A stretch of 13,166 bases of DNA from Alectryocaccomicrobium faecavium (GCA_018713425.1 DVOT01000030.1:1-13166), one strand, 5' to 3'. Positions 1-9,652 are shown, counted from the stretch's first letter. Numbers and translations are program-made. Notes: generated from the sequence alone by a model not told the origin.

Positions 1-1
1 G

Positions 2-3679
<3,678 letters not shown>

Positions 3680-3691
3680 GAGGGCAGAAAG

Positions 3692-4456
3692 ATGATTCTG
3701 AAACTCGCGACTTTCAATTTGCGGTATCAGAACGACGGGGACAAGGCCTTAGGGCGGGATTTTGCAGCGCGGCGCGCGTCCATTGCGGCGCAGCTGCGCG
3801 CCGCCGCGCCCGACGCCGTGGGGTTTCAGGAACTGCTGCCGGGCATGCGCGATTGGCTGGAAAGCGAACTGGGGGATTACCAGTTTGTGGGTGTGGAGCG
3901 TGAAGCCGGGTTTGGCGGCGAGTGCAACGCCATCGCCTTCCGCAAGGATGCCGTGCGCCTGCACGAGACGTATACCTTCTGGCTTTCGCCCACGCCCGAT
4001 GTACCGGGTAGCCGGTTTGAAAAGCAGAGCAGTTGCCCGCGCATATGTACGGTGACGCTGCTGCGCCACCGCCCCACGGGACAGTTGTTCCGCTTTTTCA
4101 ACACGCACTTGGATTATGCGCAGGAATATGCCATGGAAGAAGGGCTGAAGCTGGTGTTCGCCGCCGCGCGGCGGGAGCAGGAAAAGCAACGCCTGCCTTT
4201 GGTGATCACGGGCGATTTCAACTTTACGCCCGCGGATGCGCCATACCGGCTTATTTCAGAAAACGGATATGCGGATCTTGCGGCGGATTCGGGCGGCACG
4301 TTTCACAAGTTTGGAGCGCTGGAGCAACCGAAGAAGATTGATTATATCTTAAGTGACGGCAGTTTTCATCCGCTGGATTTGCAGGTTTGGCATGCAGATG
4401 CCGCGGGCTGTACGTTATCCGATCATAATGGATTGATGGTGCAGGCCGGGGCATAG
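3692..4456 (+). CDS. Endonuclease/exonuclease/phosphatase (EEP) superfamily protein
   Basis: The 254-residue product shows the full metal-dependent EEP/DNase I-like motif set in order: TFNLRY with Asn9, FQELLPG with Glu47, NTHLDY with His139 and Asp141, TGDFNFTP with Asp175 and Asn177, KIDYI with Asp217, and LSDHNG with Asp244-His245. These residues bind Mg2+ and activate water for phosphodiester or phosphomonoester cleavage. No signal peptide or membrane segment is seen, so it should be cytoplasmic. The single-domain length fits the stand-alone EEP hydrolases whose substrates (nucleic acid, phospholipid, sugar phosphate) cannot be told apart by sequence alone. The ATG at 3692 is preceded by AGGAGGG, and the gene begins 12 bases after the carB-dapF stop, so it should be translated from the same message. 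Family assignment is strong; substrate unknown. Confidence 0.85.
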   Translation: MILKLATFNLRYQNDGDKALGRDFAARRASIAAQLRAAAPDAVGFQELLPGMRDWLESELGDYQFVGVEREAGFGGECNAIAFRKDAVRLHETYTFWLSPTPDVPGSRFEKQSSCPRICTVTLLRHRPTGQLFRFFNTHLDYAQEYAMEEGLKLVFAAARREQEKQRLPLVITGDFNFTPADAPYRLISENGYADLAADSGGTFHKFGALEQPKKIDYILSDGSFHPLDLQVWHADAAGCTLSDHNGLMVQAGA

Positions 4457-4466
4457 GAGGAGCGCT

Positions 4467-4991
4467 ATGGAAACGCAGGATAGGGTAAGCCGCGTTGAAG
4501 CGGTTGCGCAGATTCGCAGCATGGCGATGCAATTCGCCGATCTGTATTTCTGCTTTGTGCAGGAAATCCGCGTCGCGCTGGGCGACGAGGCCGCGCGGGA
4601 AATGGTGCGGCGCGTGCTGTTCCAGCGCGCGCGGGAACGCGCCGCTGCCATGGTTGCGCGTGCGCAGGCACAGGGCATCGAACGCACGCCGGAGAATATG
4701 CCGCGGGTTTCCGACATCGCCTATATGGGCTGGGCGCCCGCGCCGGGCCGCGAGCATTGTCCCTTTGGCGTGGCCTGGAACGCGCGCATCGCGCAATATC
4801 CGTGGTTTCGCGAATACGCGCGCATGTATTGCGATGTGATGGACACCACCGTGGCCGAGGCGTTCACGGGAAATTGCTCGCACAAGCTCTTAAAAAACAT
4901 CGTGCTGGGCGATGAATCCTGCGAGCGCGTATACTACCCAGATGAAGCGGTGAAAGACGGACACTTCACGTATGGGGAGCCCATGGAATAA
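4467..4991 (+). CDS. L-2-amino-thiazoline-4-carboxylate hydrolase-like small protein
   Basis: The 174-residue product has a helical N-terminal half (to about residue 70) and a C-terminal half that matches my memory of the ATC hydrolase family (Pfam ATC_hydrolase): a CPF....W block at 98-104, YCDVMDTTVAEAF at 121-133, and KLLKNIVLGDESCE at 140-153. Cysteines 98, 122, 137 and 152 are candidates for conserved thiols. In Pseudomonas, ATC hydrolase opens the thiazoline ring on the way to L-cysteine, but many clostridial members of the family have no known substrate, so the name is only a family label. The start is set by GGAGGAG just before ATG 4467, ten bases after the EEP stop. It is the last gene before a strong terminator, hence a passenger in the carB-dapF operon. 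No membrane segment or signal peptide is visible. Confidence 0.6.
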   Translation: METQDRVSRVEAVAQIRSMAMQFADLYFCFVQEIRVALGDEAAREMVRRVLFQRARERAAAMVARAQAQGIERTPENMPRVSDIAYMGWAPAPGREHCPFGVAWNARIAQYPWFREYARMYCDVMDTTVAEAFTGNCSHKLLKNIVLGDESCERVYYPDEAVKDGHFTYGEPME

Positions 4992-5005
4992 CTCTGTGAT
5001 AAGCG

Positions 5006-5050
5006 TCAACCGGAGCGAACGGTATTGGTTTGCTCCGGTTGATTGTTTTT
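5006..5050 (+). terminator. Rho-independent terminator of the carB-dapF operon
   Basis: A perfect 11-base inverted repeat (5006-5016 TCAACCGGAGC with 5032-5042 GCTCCGGTTGA) encloses a 15-base loop and is followed by a T-rich tail (5043-5050, TTGTTTTT). It begins 14 bases after the stop of the preceding gene. This is the clearest intrinsic terminator in the window and marks the end of the left operon. Confidence 0.92.
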
Positions 5051-5070
5051 GCTGGATTTTATGCTAGAAT
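5043..5070 (+). promoter_or_regulatory. Candidate promoter of the XRE-AbrB / ABC operon
   Basis: TTGTTT (5043-5048) and TAGAAT (5065-5070) are spaced by 16 bases, and the -10 has an upstream TGC giving an extended -10 element (TGCTAGAAT). The -35 hexamer sits inside the T-tail of the terminator just before it, so the two signals share bases. Predicted transcription starts only a few bases before the Shine-Dalgarno at 5078, giving a very short leader. Predicted from sequence only. Confidence 0.6.
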
Positions 5071-5077
5071 AAAAGAG

Positions 5078-5095
5078 AAGGAGGGAAAAAGTTTG
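5078..5095 (+). promoter_or_regulatory. Shine-Dalgarno and TTG start of the XRE-AbrB gene
   Basis: AAGGAGGG (5078-5085) is followed seven bases later by TTG at 5093. The same frame has an ATG at 5030, but that lies inside the terminator hairpin and upstream of the predicted promoter, has no ribosome binding site and would add residues unlike the family. The TTG is therefore the likely start, which is a weak initiation codon and may keep the regulator level low. Confidence 0.75.
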
Positions 5096-5572
5096 AAAAA
5101 TCCATCAACGCAGATTTCGCGCAACCTTTGCACGTTGCGCCGGCAGCAGCGGTACACCCTGGAAGAAGTGGCAGAAAAGATTGGCGTCACCCGGCAGGCT
5201 GTGGCCAAATGGGAAAGCGGTGAGACTGTGCCGGATATCGCGAATTGCGAAGCGCTTGCCAGGCTTTATGATGTGACGCTGGATGATTTGGTGCGGTTCG
5301 ATGAGAGAGAGCGGAAAATGCCGATTCCGCCCCGGGGCAAGCACTTGTTCGGCGTAGTCAAACTCGGCGAGAGGGGACAGATCGTTTTGCCCAAGCAAGC
5401 GCGGGAAGTGTTTCGGATACAGCCTGGAGACCGGTTGGTCGTGCTGGGCGATGAAGAGCCGGGCCGGGCCGGCATTGCGTTGATGCCGGAGAAAGCCTTT
5501 TTGATGGCGGCAGATTTCTTTCGCAACACGCCGGAATTGCGGGAAGAGGAACCGGAGGAACAGAAACTATGA
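5093..5572 (+). CDS. XRE-type helix-turn-helix regulator fused to an AbrB/SpoVT-like domain
   Basis: The 159-residue product (from the TTG start) has an XRE/Cro-type DNA-binding domain at about residues 8-67; the recognition region VTRQAVAKWESGETVPD is textbook. After a short linker a SpoVT-AbrB swapped-hairpin DNA-binding domain follows at about 87-133 (VVKLGERGQIVLPKQAREVF, then PGDRLVVLGDE). The two domains together suggest a protein with two DNA-contacting modules, probably a dimer. The stop overlaps the ATG of the ABC ATPase gene (ATGA at 5569-5572), so regulator and transporter are translationally coupled, and autoregulation of the operon is likely. The acidic C-terminal tail (about 147-157) has no recognised function. 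It could be a repressor sensing the exported compound or a general stress regulator; the effector cannot be seen. Confidence 0.88.
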   Translation: MKNPSTQISRNLCTLRRQQRYTLEEVAEKIGVTRQAVAKWESGETVPDIANCEALARLYDVTLDDLVRFDERERKMPIPPRGKHLFGVVKLGERGQIVLPKQAREVFRIQPGDRLVVLGDEEPGRAGIALMPEKAFLMAADFFRNTPELREEEPEEQKL

Positions 5573-6327
5573 CGGCGCTTTTGGAAGTGAGAGGCTTGAC
5601 CAAGCGCTATGCCGGTTTTAAACTGGAGAATCTTTGCTTTTCTCTGGCGCCTGGCCGGATTTTGGGCTTGATCGGCGCGAATGGCGCCGGAAAAAGTACG
5701 GCTTTTCGTTGCATGCTGAATCTTTCGCGGCCGGACGCGGGGAGCGTGAGTATGTTCGGCCGGGATTTTTACCGCGAAGAAATGCAGTGCAAGCAGGAAA
5801 TTGGAGTGGTTTTTGGGGATGTGGATATGTATCCACTCAAACGCCTGGAAACGATCACCGCCGCAGTTCGCAGGTTTTATCGCAATTGGGATTCGGCGCA
5901 ATACGAAGGATGGATGCATCGCTTTGGATTGGAAAAAAAGAAAACATTCCGTTCCTTGTCCAGCGGCATGAAGACCAAATATCTGCTCACGCTGGCGCTT
6001 TCGCATCGCCCGCGGTTGCTTTTTTTGGATGAGCCGACCTCCGGACTGGATCCCGTTTCGCGGGATGAACTTTTGCACATTTTTCGCGATATCGTGCGCG
6101 AGGGAAAGTGCTCCATTCTGTTTTCCACACATATTACTTCAGATTTGGAGCGTTGCGCGGACGACATTGCCTATCTGCAAAATGGACAGTTGATTGCCTG
6201 CGCGGATAAGGCGGCGTTCTTGCATTTGTTTGAAGCATTGCGCACCCCGGAGGATGCTGCGCCGCTTTCTTTGGAAGAGATTATGCTGCGGACGGAAAGG
6301 AAGAATTGGGATGCAACTCTTGTATAA
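5569..6327 (+). CDS. ABC transporter ATP-binding protein
   Basis: A 252-residue ABC ATPase with Walker A GANGAGKST (36-44), signature LSSGMK (130-135), Walker B LLFLDEP (150-156), D-loop SGLDP (158-162) and switch His188 in STHI. It would power the ABC-2 type permease encoded next, as in the small exporters of the YtrB/bacitracin-resistance style. The Q-loop glutamine is absent: the stretch reads VVFGDVDMYP (81-90). As I recall, this also occurs in some ATPases paired with short ABC-2 permeases, so it need not mean inactivity. The start overlaps the stop of the regulator gene and the end overlaps the permease start by 17 bases, so all three are co-translated. Substrate unknown; antimicrobial peptide or lipid-targeting compound export are common roles for this layout. 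Confidence 0.93.
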   Translation: MTALLEVRGLTKRYAGFKLENLCFSLAPGRILGLIGANGAGKSTAFRCMLNLSRPDAGSVSMFGRDFYREEMQCKQEIGVVFGDVDMYPLKRLETITAAVRRFYRNWDSAQYEGWMHRFGLEKKKTFRSLSSGMKTKYLLTLALSHRPRLLFLDEPTSGLDPVSRDELLHIFRDIVREGKCSILFSTHITSDLERCADDIAYLQNGQLIACADKAAFLHLFEALRTPEDAAPLSLEEIMLRTERKNWDATLV

Positions 6328-6949
6328 GGAATTGGCGTTGGCCGCGCATCCAACGCACCTGGTATTTGCCTGCATGGGTGCGCTGGTGCTCGTTCCTGCA
6401 TATCCATTTTCGGTTATCTTTATGTTTGGATGCCTGGGACCGTATATTACGTTGCAATACGGGCGTGAAACGGGCGACGCGCGGTTCACTGCGCTGCTTC
6501 CGGTCGCGCGGTGCGATGTGGTAAGGGGCAAATTTTTGTTGGTTGCCTGCTTGCAGCTTTTTCAGCTAACGTTGTCCGTGCCGTTTGCCTGCCTGCGCGG
6601 CGCGTTGGGAATGGGTGAAAATCCGGTGGGCCTGGATGCAACGGTTGCCTGGTATGGGATGGGGCTGATGCTGTATGCAGTGGTCGATGCGATTTTTTTG
6701 CCGGCTTATTATCGCACGGCCTGCAAGGTGGGACGTGCGTTTCTCGTGGCGGCGCTTCCCATGGCACTGATGATGGTAGGCATAGAGAGCGTCGCGCACA
6801 TTCCGGCGCTTGCGTGGATGGATGGCACAGAGCCCGGCGAACTGCAAAGGCAAATTCCCATTTTGCTCTTGGGCATGCTGGTATACGGCGGCGCGCTTCT
6901 TCTTGCTTATAGGCGATCCGTGCAAAATTTTTCGCGTGTAGATTTGTAA
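6311..6949 (+). CDS. ABC-2 type permease, short (ABC2_membrane_5-like)
   Basis: The 212-residue hydrophobic product has about six membrane segments (roughly 17-31, 33-49, 75-95, 112-133, 142-161, 181-200). The segment after the second helix, RETGDARFTALLPVARCDVV, matches the cytoplasmic loop typical of ABC-2 permeases of the short class, where a loop with LPVSR-like wording precedes the third helix. It should form the membrane part of the exporter with the ATPase before it, most likely as a homodimer since no second permease is present. Start chosen at ATG 6311, which follows GGAAAGGAAG; the frame is open upstream to 6194 but those residues lie inside the ATPase gene. The final residues are charged and cytoplasmic. 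Confidence 0.82.
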   Translation: MQLLYKELALAAHPTHLVFACMGALVLVPAYPFSVIFMFGCLGPYITLQYGRETGDARFTALLPVARCDVVRGKFLLVACLQLFQLTLSVPFACLRGALGMGENPVGLDATVAWYGMGLMLYAVVDAIFLPAYYRTACKVGRAFLVAALPMALMMVGIESVAHIPALAWMDGTEPGELQRQIPILLLGMLVYGGALLLAYRRSVQNFSRVDL

Positions 6950-6963
6950 TAAGGCAGGGTCGC

Positions 6964-6993
6964 CGCGCAAAAGGCGATGCTGCCTTTTGCGCG
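6964..6993. terminator. Stem-loop between convergent genes, possible bidirectional terminator
   Basis: A perfect 12-base stem (CGCGCAAAAGGC with GCCTTTTGCGCG) with a 6-base loop lies between the permease stop and the ribU stop. It is GC-rich and symmetrical, so it could act on either transcript. Neither side has a clear T-run after the stem, so termination efficiency is uncertain, and an RNA 3'-end protecting role is possible. Confidence 0.5.
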
Positions 6994-7006
6994 CCCGGGA
7001 TGGCGT

Positions 7007-7597
7007 TTAGCGCTTTCCCTTGATCAGCGGGGAAAGGGGCTTGTAGATCACGAAGGTGATGACCACCGAGCACAGCGCCTTGATGAACGTGAACGGCATG
7101 TTGAACCACACCAGCGCGTCCCACAGGGTTTCAACCTGGGGGTTGATCGCGCGGTACATATCCAGGATCACGTCCATGGGCATGAACAGCGAATACACGG
7201 GATAGGTGATATAGTAATTGACGGGCACGCTCGCGACCGCCATGGCCAGCGCGCCTGCGATGGCGCCAATCAGCGCGCCGCCGCGCGATTTTTTGTAGTG
7301 ATAGATCACGCCTGCCGGGATAACGAAGAAGATCCCCAACAGGAAATTGGCGAATTCGCCCACGCAGCCAGTGGTGGAAAACAGCATGTTGATGAGGTTT
7401 TTCACCAGGCACACCACGGCGCCGGAAATGGGGCCCATGGAGAAGGCAGCGATCAGGGCGGGCAATTCAGAAAAATCCAGCTTGATGAAGCTGGGCATCA
7501 GCGGCACGCTGAAGCTGAAAAACATGAGGACGGTTGACACGGCGGAAAGCATGCCGGTCATAGCAATGGTGCGCGTGGGAATCCGATGGGTTTTCAT
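7007..7597 (-). CDS. ribU: Riboflavin ECF transporter S component RibU
   Basis: A 196-residue membrane protein of the energy-coupling-factor S-component type. RibU-like wording includes IKLDFSELPALIAAFSMGP (38-56), VKNLINMLFS (65-74) and GEFANFLLGIFF (80-91), with about six hydrophobic helices and a basic C-terminus. It binds riboflavin in the membrane and takes it up together with a shared EcfT/EcfA module, which is not in this window. The FMN riboswitch immediately upstream fixes the substrate class. ATG 7595-7597 is preceded by AAAGGAG at 5-base spacing, and that site lies in a hairpin (see leader entries). The gene appears monocistronic: a stem-loop follows on the 3' side and the neighbour beyond is convergent. 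Confidence 0.92.
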   Translation of the reverse strand: MKTHRIPTRTIAMTGMLSAVSTVLMFFSFSVPLMPSFIKLDFSELPALIAAFSMGPISGAVVCLVKNLINMLFSTTGCVGEFANFLLGIFFVIPAGVIYHYKKSRGGALIGAIAGALAMAVASVPVNYYITYPVYSLFMPMDVILDMYRAINPQVETLWDALVWFNMPFTFIKALCSVVITFVIYKPLSPLIKGKR

Positions 7598-7600
7598 GGC

Positions 7601-7618
7601 ATCTCCTTTGGAGATATG
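7601..7618 (-). promoter_or_regulatory. ribU: Shine-Dalgarno-sequestering hairpin of ribU
   Basis: On the minus strand ATCTCC-AAA-GGAGAT (7615 to 7601) is a perfect 6-base hairpin with a 3-base loop, and its 3' arm is the Shine-Dalgarno of ribU, five bases before the ATG. Folding hides the ribosome site. The 5' arm, extended to CATATCTCC (7618-7610), can instead pair with GAAGATATG at the 3' end of the aptamer P1 helix (8 of 9 positions, 7 contiguous), which would free the site. Confidence 0.7.
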
Positions 7619-7655
7619 GCTTGGATTGGGCGCGCTCCGGCGCGCCTGTGCGCAT

Positions 7656-7760
7656 ATCTTCTCTCATCCGGACTTTTACCGTCGGTTCGGGAATCGCACC
7701 CGATCAGCTTGCGCTTGCGGACTGTACCGCCGGTCTGGAATTGCGCCATGCCTCGAAGAT
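7656..7760 (-). promoter_or_regulatory. FMN riboswitch (RFN element) controlling ribU
   Basis: On the minus strand the aptamer has the conserved RFN blocks: ATCTTCGAGGCA at the 5' end, AATTCCAGACCGGCGGTACA, then AGTCCGCAAGCG, the GATCGGGTGCGATTCCCGA arm, ACCGACGGTAAAAGTCCGGA and TGAGAGAAGAT at the 3' end. P1 closes with ATCTTC (7760-7755) against GAAGAT (7661-7656). FMN binding stabilises P1 and normally shuts off riboflavin synthesis or uptake genes. No intrinsic terminator with a U-run follows, and the downstream RNA can sequester the ribU ribosome site, so translational control is the likelier mode. Confidence 0.95.
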
Positions 7761-7811
7761 GGGGCAAAGGTTTCGCCTGCTGCGCGACCCTGCCAAGGGC
7801 ACACAGGCAAA

Positions 7812-7943
7812 GCCCCGTGGAGCGGCTGAGGAGGCTTTTGGCGGTATCATAGGGCATACCGCTTTCCCAAAGGCTCCCTTGTGTAAAGGGAGCTGTCAGC
7901 GAAGCTGACTGAGGGATTGCCTTTCCAAGCGCATCCACGGGGC
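7812..7943. mobile_element. MITE-like element with 10-base terminal inverted repeats
   Basis: GCCCCGTGGA (7812-7821) and TCCACGGGGC (7934-7943) are perfect inverted repeats bounding 132 bases. Directly outside both ends is CAAA (7808-7811 and 7944-7947), which looks like a 4-base target-site duplication. The interior holds a 7-base hairpin (GCGGTAT/ATACCGC, 7841-7862) and a double hairpin (7873-7909), and it has no coding capacity. This is the architecture of a non-autonomous miniature element, though a single copy cannot prove mobility and short matches can arise by chance. It lies between the SGNH hydrolase gene and the ribU riboswitch, so it may have displaced or replaced the ribU promoter. 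Confidence 0.55.
7873..7909. repeat. Double-hairpin palindromic repeat unit
   Basis: GCTCCCTT-GTGTA-AAGGGAGC (7873-7893) is followed one base later by GTCAGC-GAA-GCTGAC (7895-7909), then TGAGGGATTG. The wording CTCCCTTGTGTAAAGGGAGC plus CTGACTGAGGGATTG resembles a dispersed repeat I recall from many gut Clostridia genomes; that is from memory and needs a genome search. As RNA it would form two adjacent hairpins. Confidence 0.6.
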
Positions 7944-8011
7944 CAAACATTCGCCCTTGCCCGGGCGGATTCCTGCCATGAAAACGAGATTTTACGCGAT
8001 CTTTTGCAAAG

Positions 8012-8710
8012 CTACGCTTCCAGCGTCTGCAAGATATAGGGCAGCGCCGCCGCAAAGACGCGGCCCGCGATGGCGCGCATGCCAAGGTCTCCCGGATGTG
8101 CCGCCACGCCGGCGTGTTCGAACAGGCCCAGCGCTTTCATATCGTCCCGCGTGCCTAAATCGCTCAGGGGCACGAAAGGCACATTCAGTTGGCGCGCCGC
8201 CGCTTCCATTGCCGCTTGTTTCCGCTCGTTGGGCCAAAATAGGCCGGTCATCAACAGGCGTCCGCCGTTTTTGCCGAAAAAGCGCAGCATTTCTTCAAAA
8301 GCCGGTTCCAGCGGATATTTTTCCATGTCCTCCGGGAGAATGTTTTCGCCAATCCGCACGACGATCAAATCGTTTCCGGGCGTTAGCGCGCTTTCGAATT
8401 CGCGCAAAACGTCCGCTCCCTGCCAATAGGCGCGCTCCCAGGACGCAGCCTGCGCAATGCGGTGGCTCGCGCCGGGAATCAAGCATTTCAACATGCGCAT
8501 AAACAGGTGTACATAATCGTTTTCGATGCTGGAAGCGGCCATGCCCCAGTCCCAGGGCCAGCCAATATCGGGCTTGGGGCCGTGCCGGGTGATGGAGTTT
8601 CCGACAAAGAGCACGCGGAAAGCGGCGCCGCCCTCAGCGCTGGTCAGGCGCTGCTCCTGTGGCAGTTGGTTTTCGGCGGCTACGGTATTGTCCTTTTCAA
8701 AATTTCGCAT
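8012..8710 (-). CDS. SGNH/GDSL-type hydrolase-like protein
   Basis: The 232-residue product has a block I like the SGNH family (VLFVGNSITRHG, residues 33-44, nucleophile candidate Ser39), a block III-like IVVRIGENI (116-124, Asn123), and a C-terminal HPGDLGM (205-211, catalytic His205). Members are esterases and acetyl-xylan or lipid deacylases. The Asp normally three residues before the His (D-x-x-H) is not there (AGVAAHP), so the catalytic set may be a Ser-His pair or use another acid. No signal peptide is seen: residues 1-30 are charged, so it is probably cytoplasmic. Start chosen at ATG 8710, which follows AAGGAGGAAATT; the longer frame to 8761 would begin inside the promoter. It lies downstream of, and on the same strand as, the AraC gene but has its own promoter. 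A role in deacylating a sugar substrate of the neighbouring cluster is inference. Confidence 0.75.
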   Translation of the reverse strand: MRNFEKDNTVAAENQLPQEQRLTSAEGGAAFRVLFVGNSITRHGPKPDIGWPWDWGMAASSIENDYVHLFMRMLKCLIPGASHRIAQAASWERAYWQGADVLREFESALTPGNDLIVVRIGENILPEDMEKYPLEPAFEEMLRFFGKNGGRLLMTGLFWPNERKQAAMEAAARQLNVPFVPLSDLGTRDDMKALGLFEHAGVAAHPGDLGMRAIAGRVFAAALPYILQTLEA

Positions 8711-8732
8711 GGCAATTTCCTCCTTACTTGGC

Positions 8733-8761
8733 AGAATACCATACTTTGGTGCGGGCGTCAA
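8733..8761 (-). promoter_or_regulatory. Promoter of the SGNH hydrolase gene
   Basis: On the minus strand TTGACG (8761-8756) and TATTCT (8738-8733) are separated by exactly 17 bases. The -35 matches consensus at five of six positions. It lies immediately after the araC-type gene stop, so the hydrolase can be transcribed on its own, with a leader of about 16 bases. Confidence 0.7.
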
Positions 8762-8763
8762 TC

Positions 8764-9582
8764 CTATTTTTGGGTTTTGCCCAGTTTTTCGCGCCGGTAT
8801 TGTTGGGGCGACACGCCATATTGCTGCTTAAAAGCTTTGCTCATGTGGAATTCATCGCAAAAACCAAAGACCAGCGCGATTTCCTTTAGGCGCACATCCG
8901 GCTCCATTTCCAGTTGCAACGCGACCATTTCCAGCTTGCGCTGGTTCTGGAAGGCGGAAAAGGACATGCCCACGCTCTTGCGCATGGCGTTTTCCAGCGT
9001 TTTGGTGCTCACGTAGAGCATATCGGCGATTTCCGCCAGCTTATAGCGCTTGTGGGGCGCGGCGTTGATGATGCGCATGACCTCGTCGGCGATGGCGGGA
9101 CAATCCGTTTCGATTTTGGTCTGCCGTTCGTAGAGTTCCAGCGCAAGCAGAGTGAAGAGAGCGGACATGCGTTCCTGCTTATGGGGTTTTTCCGCCCATA
9201 GCGTGGTTACGATTTCCTCAAAATAGCGTTTGACCTCCGGCGCGCCTTTCATATGCAACAGGGAAGGAAGGGTAAGCGTCCCTGCCTCGTTTTCGTCGTC
9301 ACCCGGTTCGCAGGTGATGTGGATGCAAATGGTGCGCGTTTCTGGCAGGGAGGGCAGGCGCGTGTAGTGGTGCCGGCCGGCGGCGAGCAGAAGCACATCG
9401 CCCTTTTCCAGCGGATAATCCACGCCGTTTTCTGTGATCATCCAACCGCCATCCACCAGATAGATCAAATCGTGGTAAGGAAGCACGCGGTCGATATACA
9501 GCACTTCGGTGGGAGTTTTGTAGTAGTGCGAATTGGCGGCAACGACCCGGTGGGGTTGCGCAAGGTTGAAACCGATGGCCAT
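8764..9582 (-). CDS. AraC-family transcriptional regulator
   Basis: The 272-residue product has an N-terminal cupin-like sensing half (HDLIYLVDGGWMIT at 37-50, YPLEKGDVLLLAAGRHHYT at 56-74) typical of AraC regulators that sense sugars or similar ligands. The C-terminal HTH domain spans about 165-266: first helix-turn-helix at 183-204 (AEIADMLYVSTKTLENAMRK), second at 231-255 with FCDEFHMSKAFKQ, and the closing GVSPQQYR signature. It is divergent from the oxidoreductase genes across a palindrome-rich 218-base gap, so it most likely activates them and regulates itself. ATG 9582 is preceded by GGAAGGAGAA, nine bases upstream. Ligand unknown. Confidence 0.93.
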   Translation of the reverse strand: MAIGFNLAQPHRVVAANSHYYKTPTEVLYIDRVLPYHDLIYLVDGGWMITENGVDYPLEKGDVLLLAAGRHHYTRLPSLPETRTICIHITCEPGDDENEAGTLTLPSLLHMKGAPEVKRYFEEIVTTLWAEKPHKQERMSALFTLLALELYERQTKIETDCPAIADEVMRIINAAPHKRYKLAEIADMLYVSTKTLENAMRKSVGMSFSAFQNQRKLEMVALQLEMEPDVRLKEIALVFGFCDEFHMSKAFKQQYGVSPQQYRREKLGKTQK

Positions 9583-9626
9583 GGGAATGCTTCTCCTTCC
9601 GAATTGTACATGTTTTGTTCCGGATC

Positions 9627-9652
9627 ATACATGGACTTCTATTAACATGTAT
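9627..9652. promoter_or_regulatory. Candidate AraC operator: ATACATG-N12-CATGTAT inverted repeat
   Basis: ATACATG (9627-9633) and CATGTAT (9646-9652) form a perfect 7-base inverted repeat with a 12-base spacer, overlapping the -10 of the araC promoter. Further TACATG copies occur at 9607-9612 and 9781-9786, and the 9-mer ATACATGGA is repeated at 9627-9635 and 9780-9788, i.e. near both ends of the divergent region. These shared sites are the best operator candidates for the adjacent AraC regulator; binding is inferred. Confidence 0.5.

Larger units (their letters stand above)
7598..8011 (-). other. ribU leader and upstream intergenic region (no gene)
   Basis: This 414-base stretch has no credible coding region. 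Reading along the minus strand it holds, in order, the 3' side of the SGNH hydrolase gene, a weak 5-base stem-loop at 7952-7967 (CGCCC/GGGCG), a MITE-like element (7812-7943), about 50 bases with no clear signal, the FMN aptamer (7656-7760), a GC-rich hairpin (7629-7646, GGCGCG/CGCGCC, 6-base loop), and the SD-sequestering hairpin before ribU. The ribU promoter must lie between the aptamer and 8011; I could not pick a convincing -35/-10 pair. Confidence 0.7.

Noticed and set aside
5266..6132. 288-codon minus-strand ORF opposite the XRE-AbrB and ABC ATPase genes
   Set aside because: It covers two secure genes in antisense, is rich in Arg/Ser/Lys low-complexity wording and has no Shine-Dalgarno or domain.
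6977..7537. 186-codon plus-strand ORF opposite ribU, His/Asp/Gly rich
   Set aside because: Its composition is that of an antisense shadow of a membrane protein gene, and ribU with its riboswitch explains the region.
7846..7851. TATGAT (minus strand) as a -10 for ribU inside the MITE-like element
   Set aside because: No acceptable -35 lies 16-18 bases upstream, so I did not list it as a promoter.
7812..7943. CRISPR-like or tRNA-like structure suggested by the clustered hairpins
   Set aside because: There is no array of equal-length repeats and spacers and no cloverleaf with conserved T-loop; a MITE-like element explains the symmetry better.
7957..8502. Plus-strand ORF of 181 codons opposite the SGNH hydrolase
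   Set aside because: Arg/Pro/Ala-rich shadow with no ribosome site; the minus-strand gene has motifs, promoter and SD.
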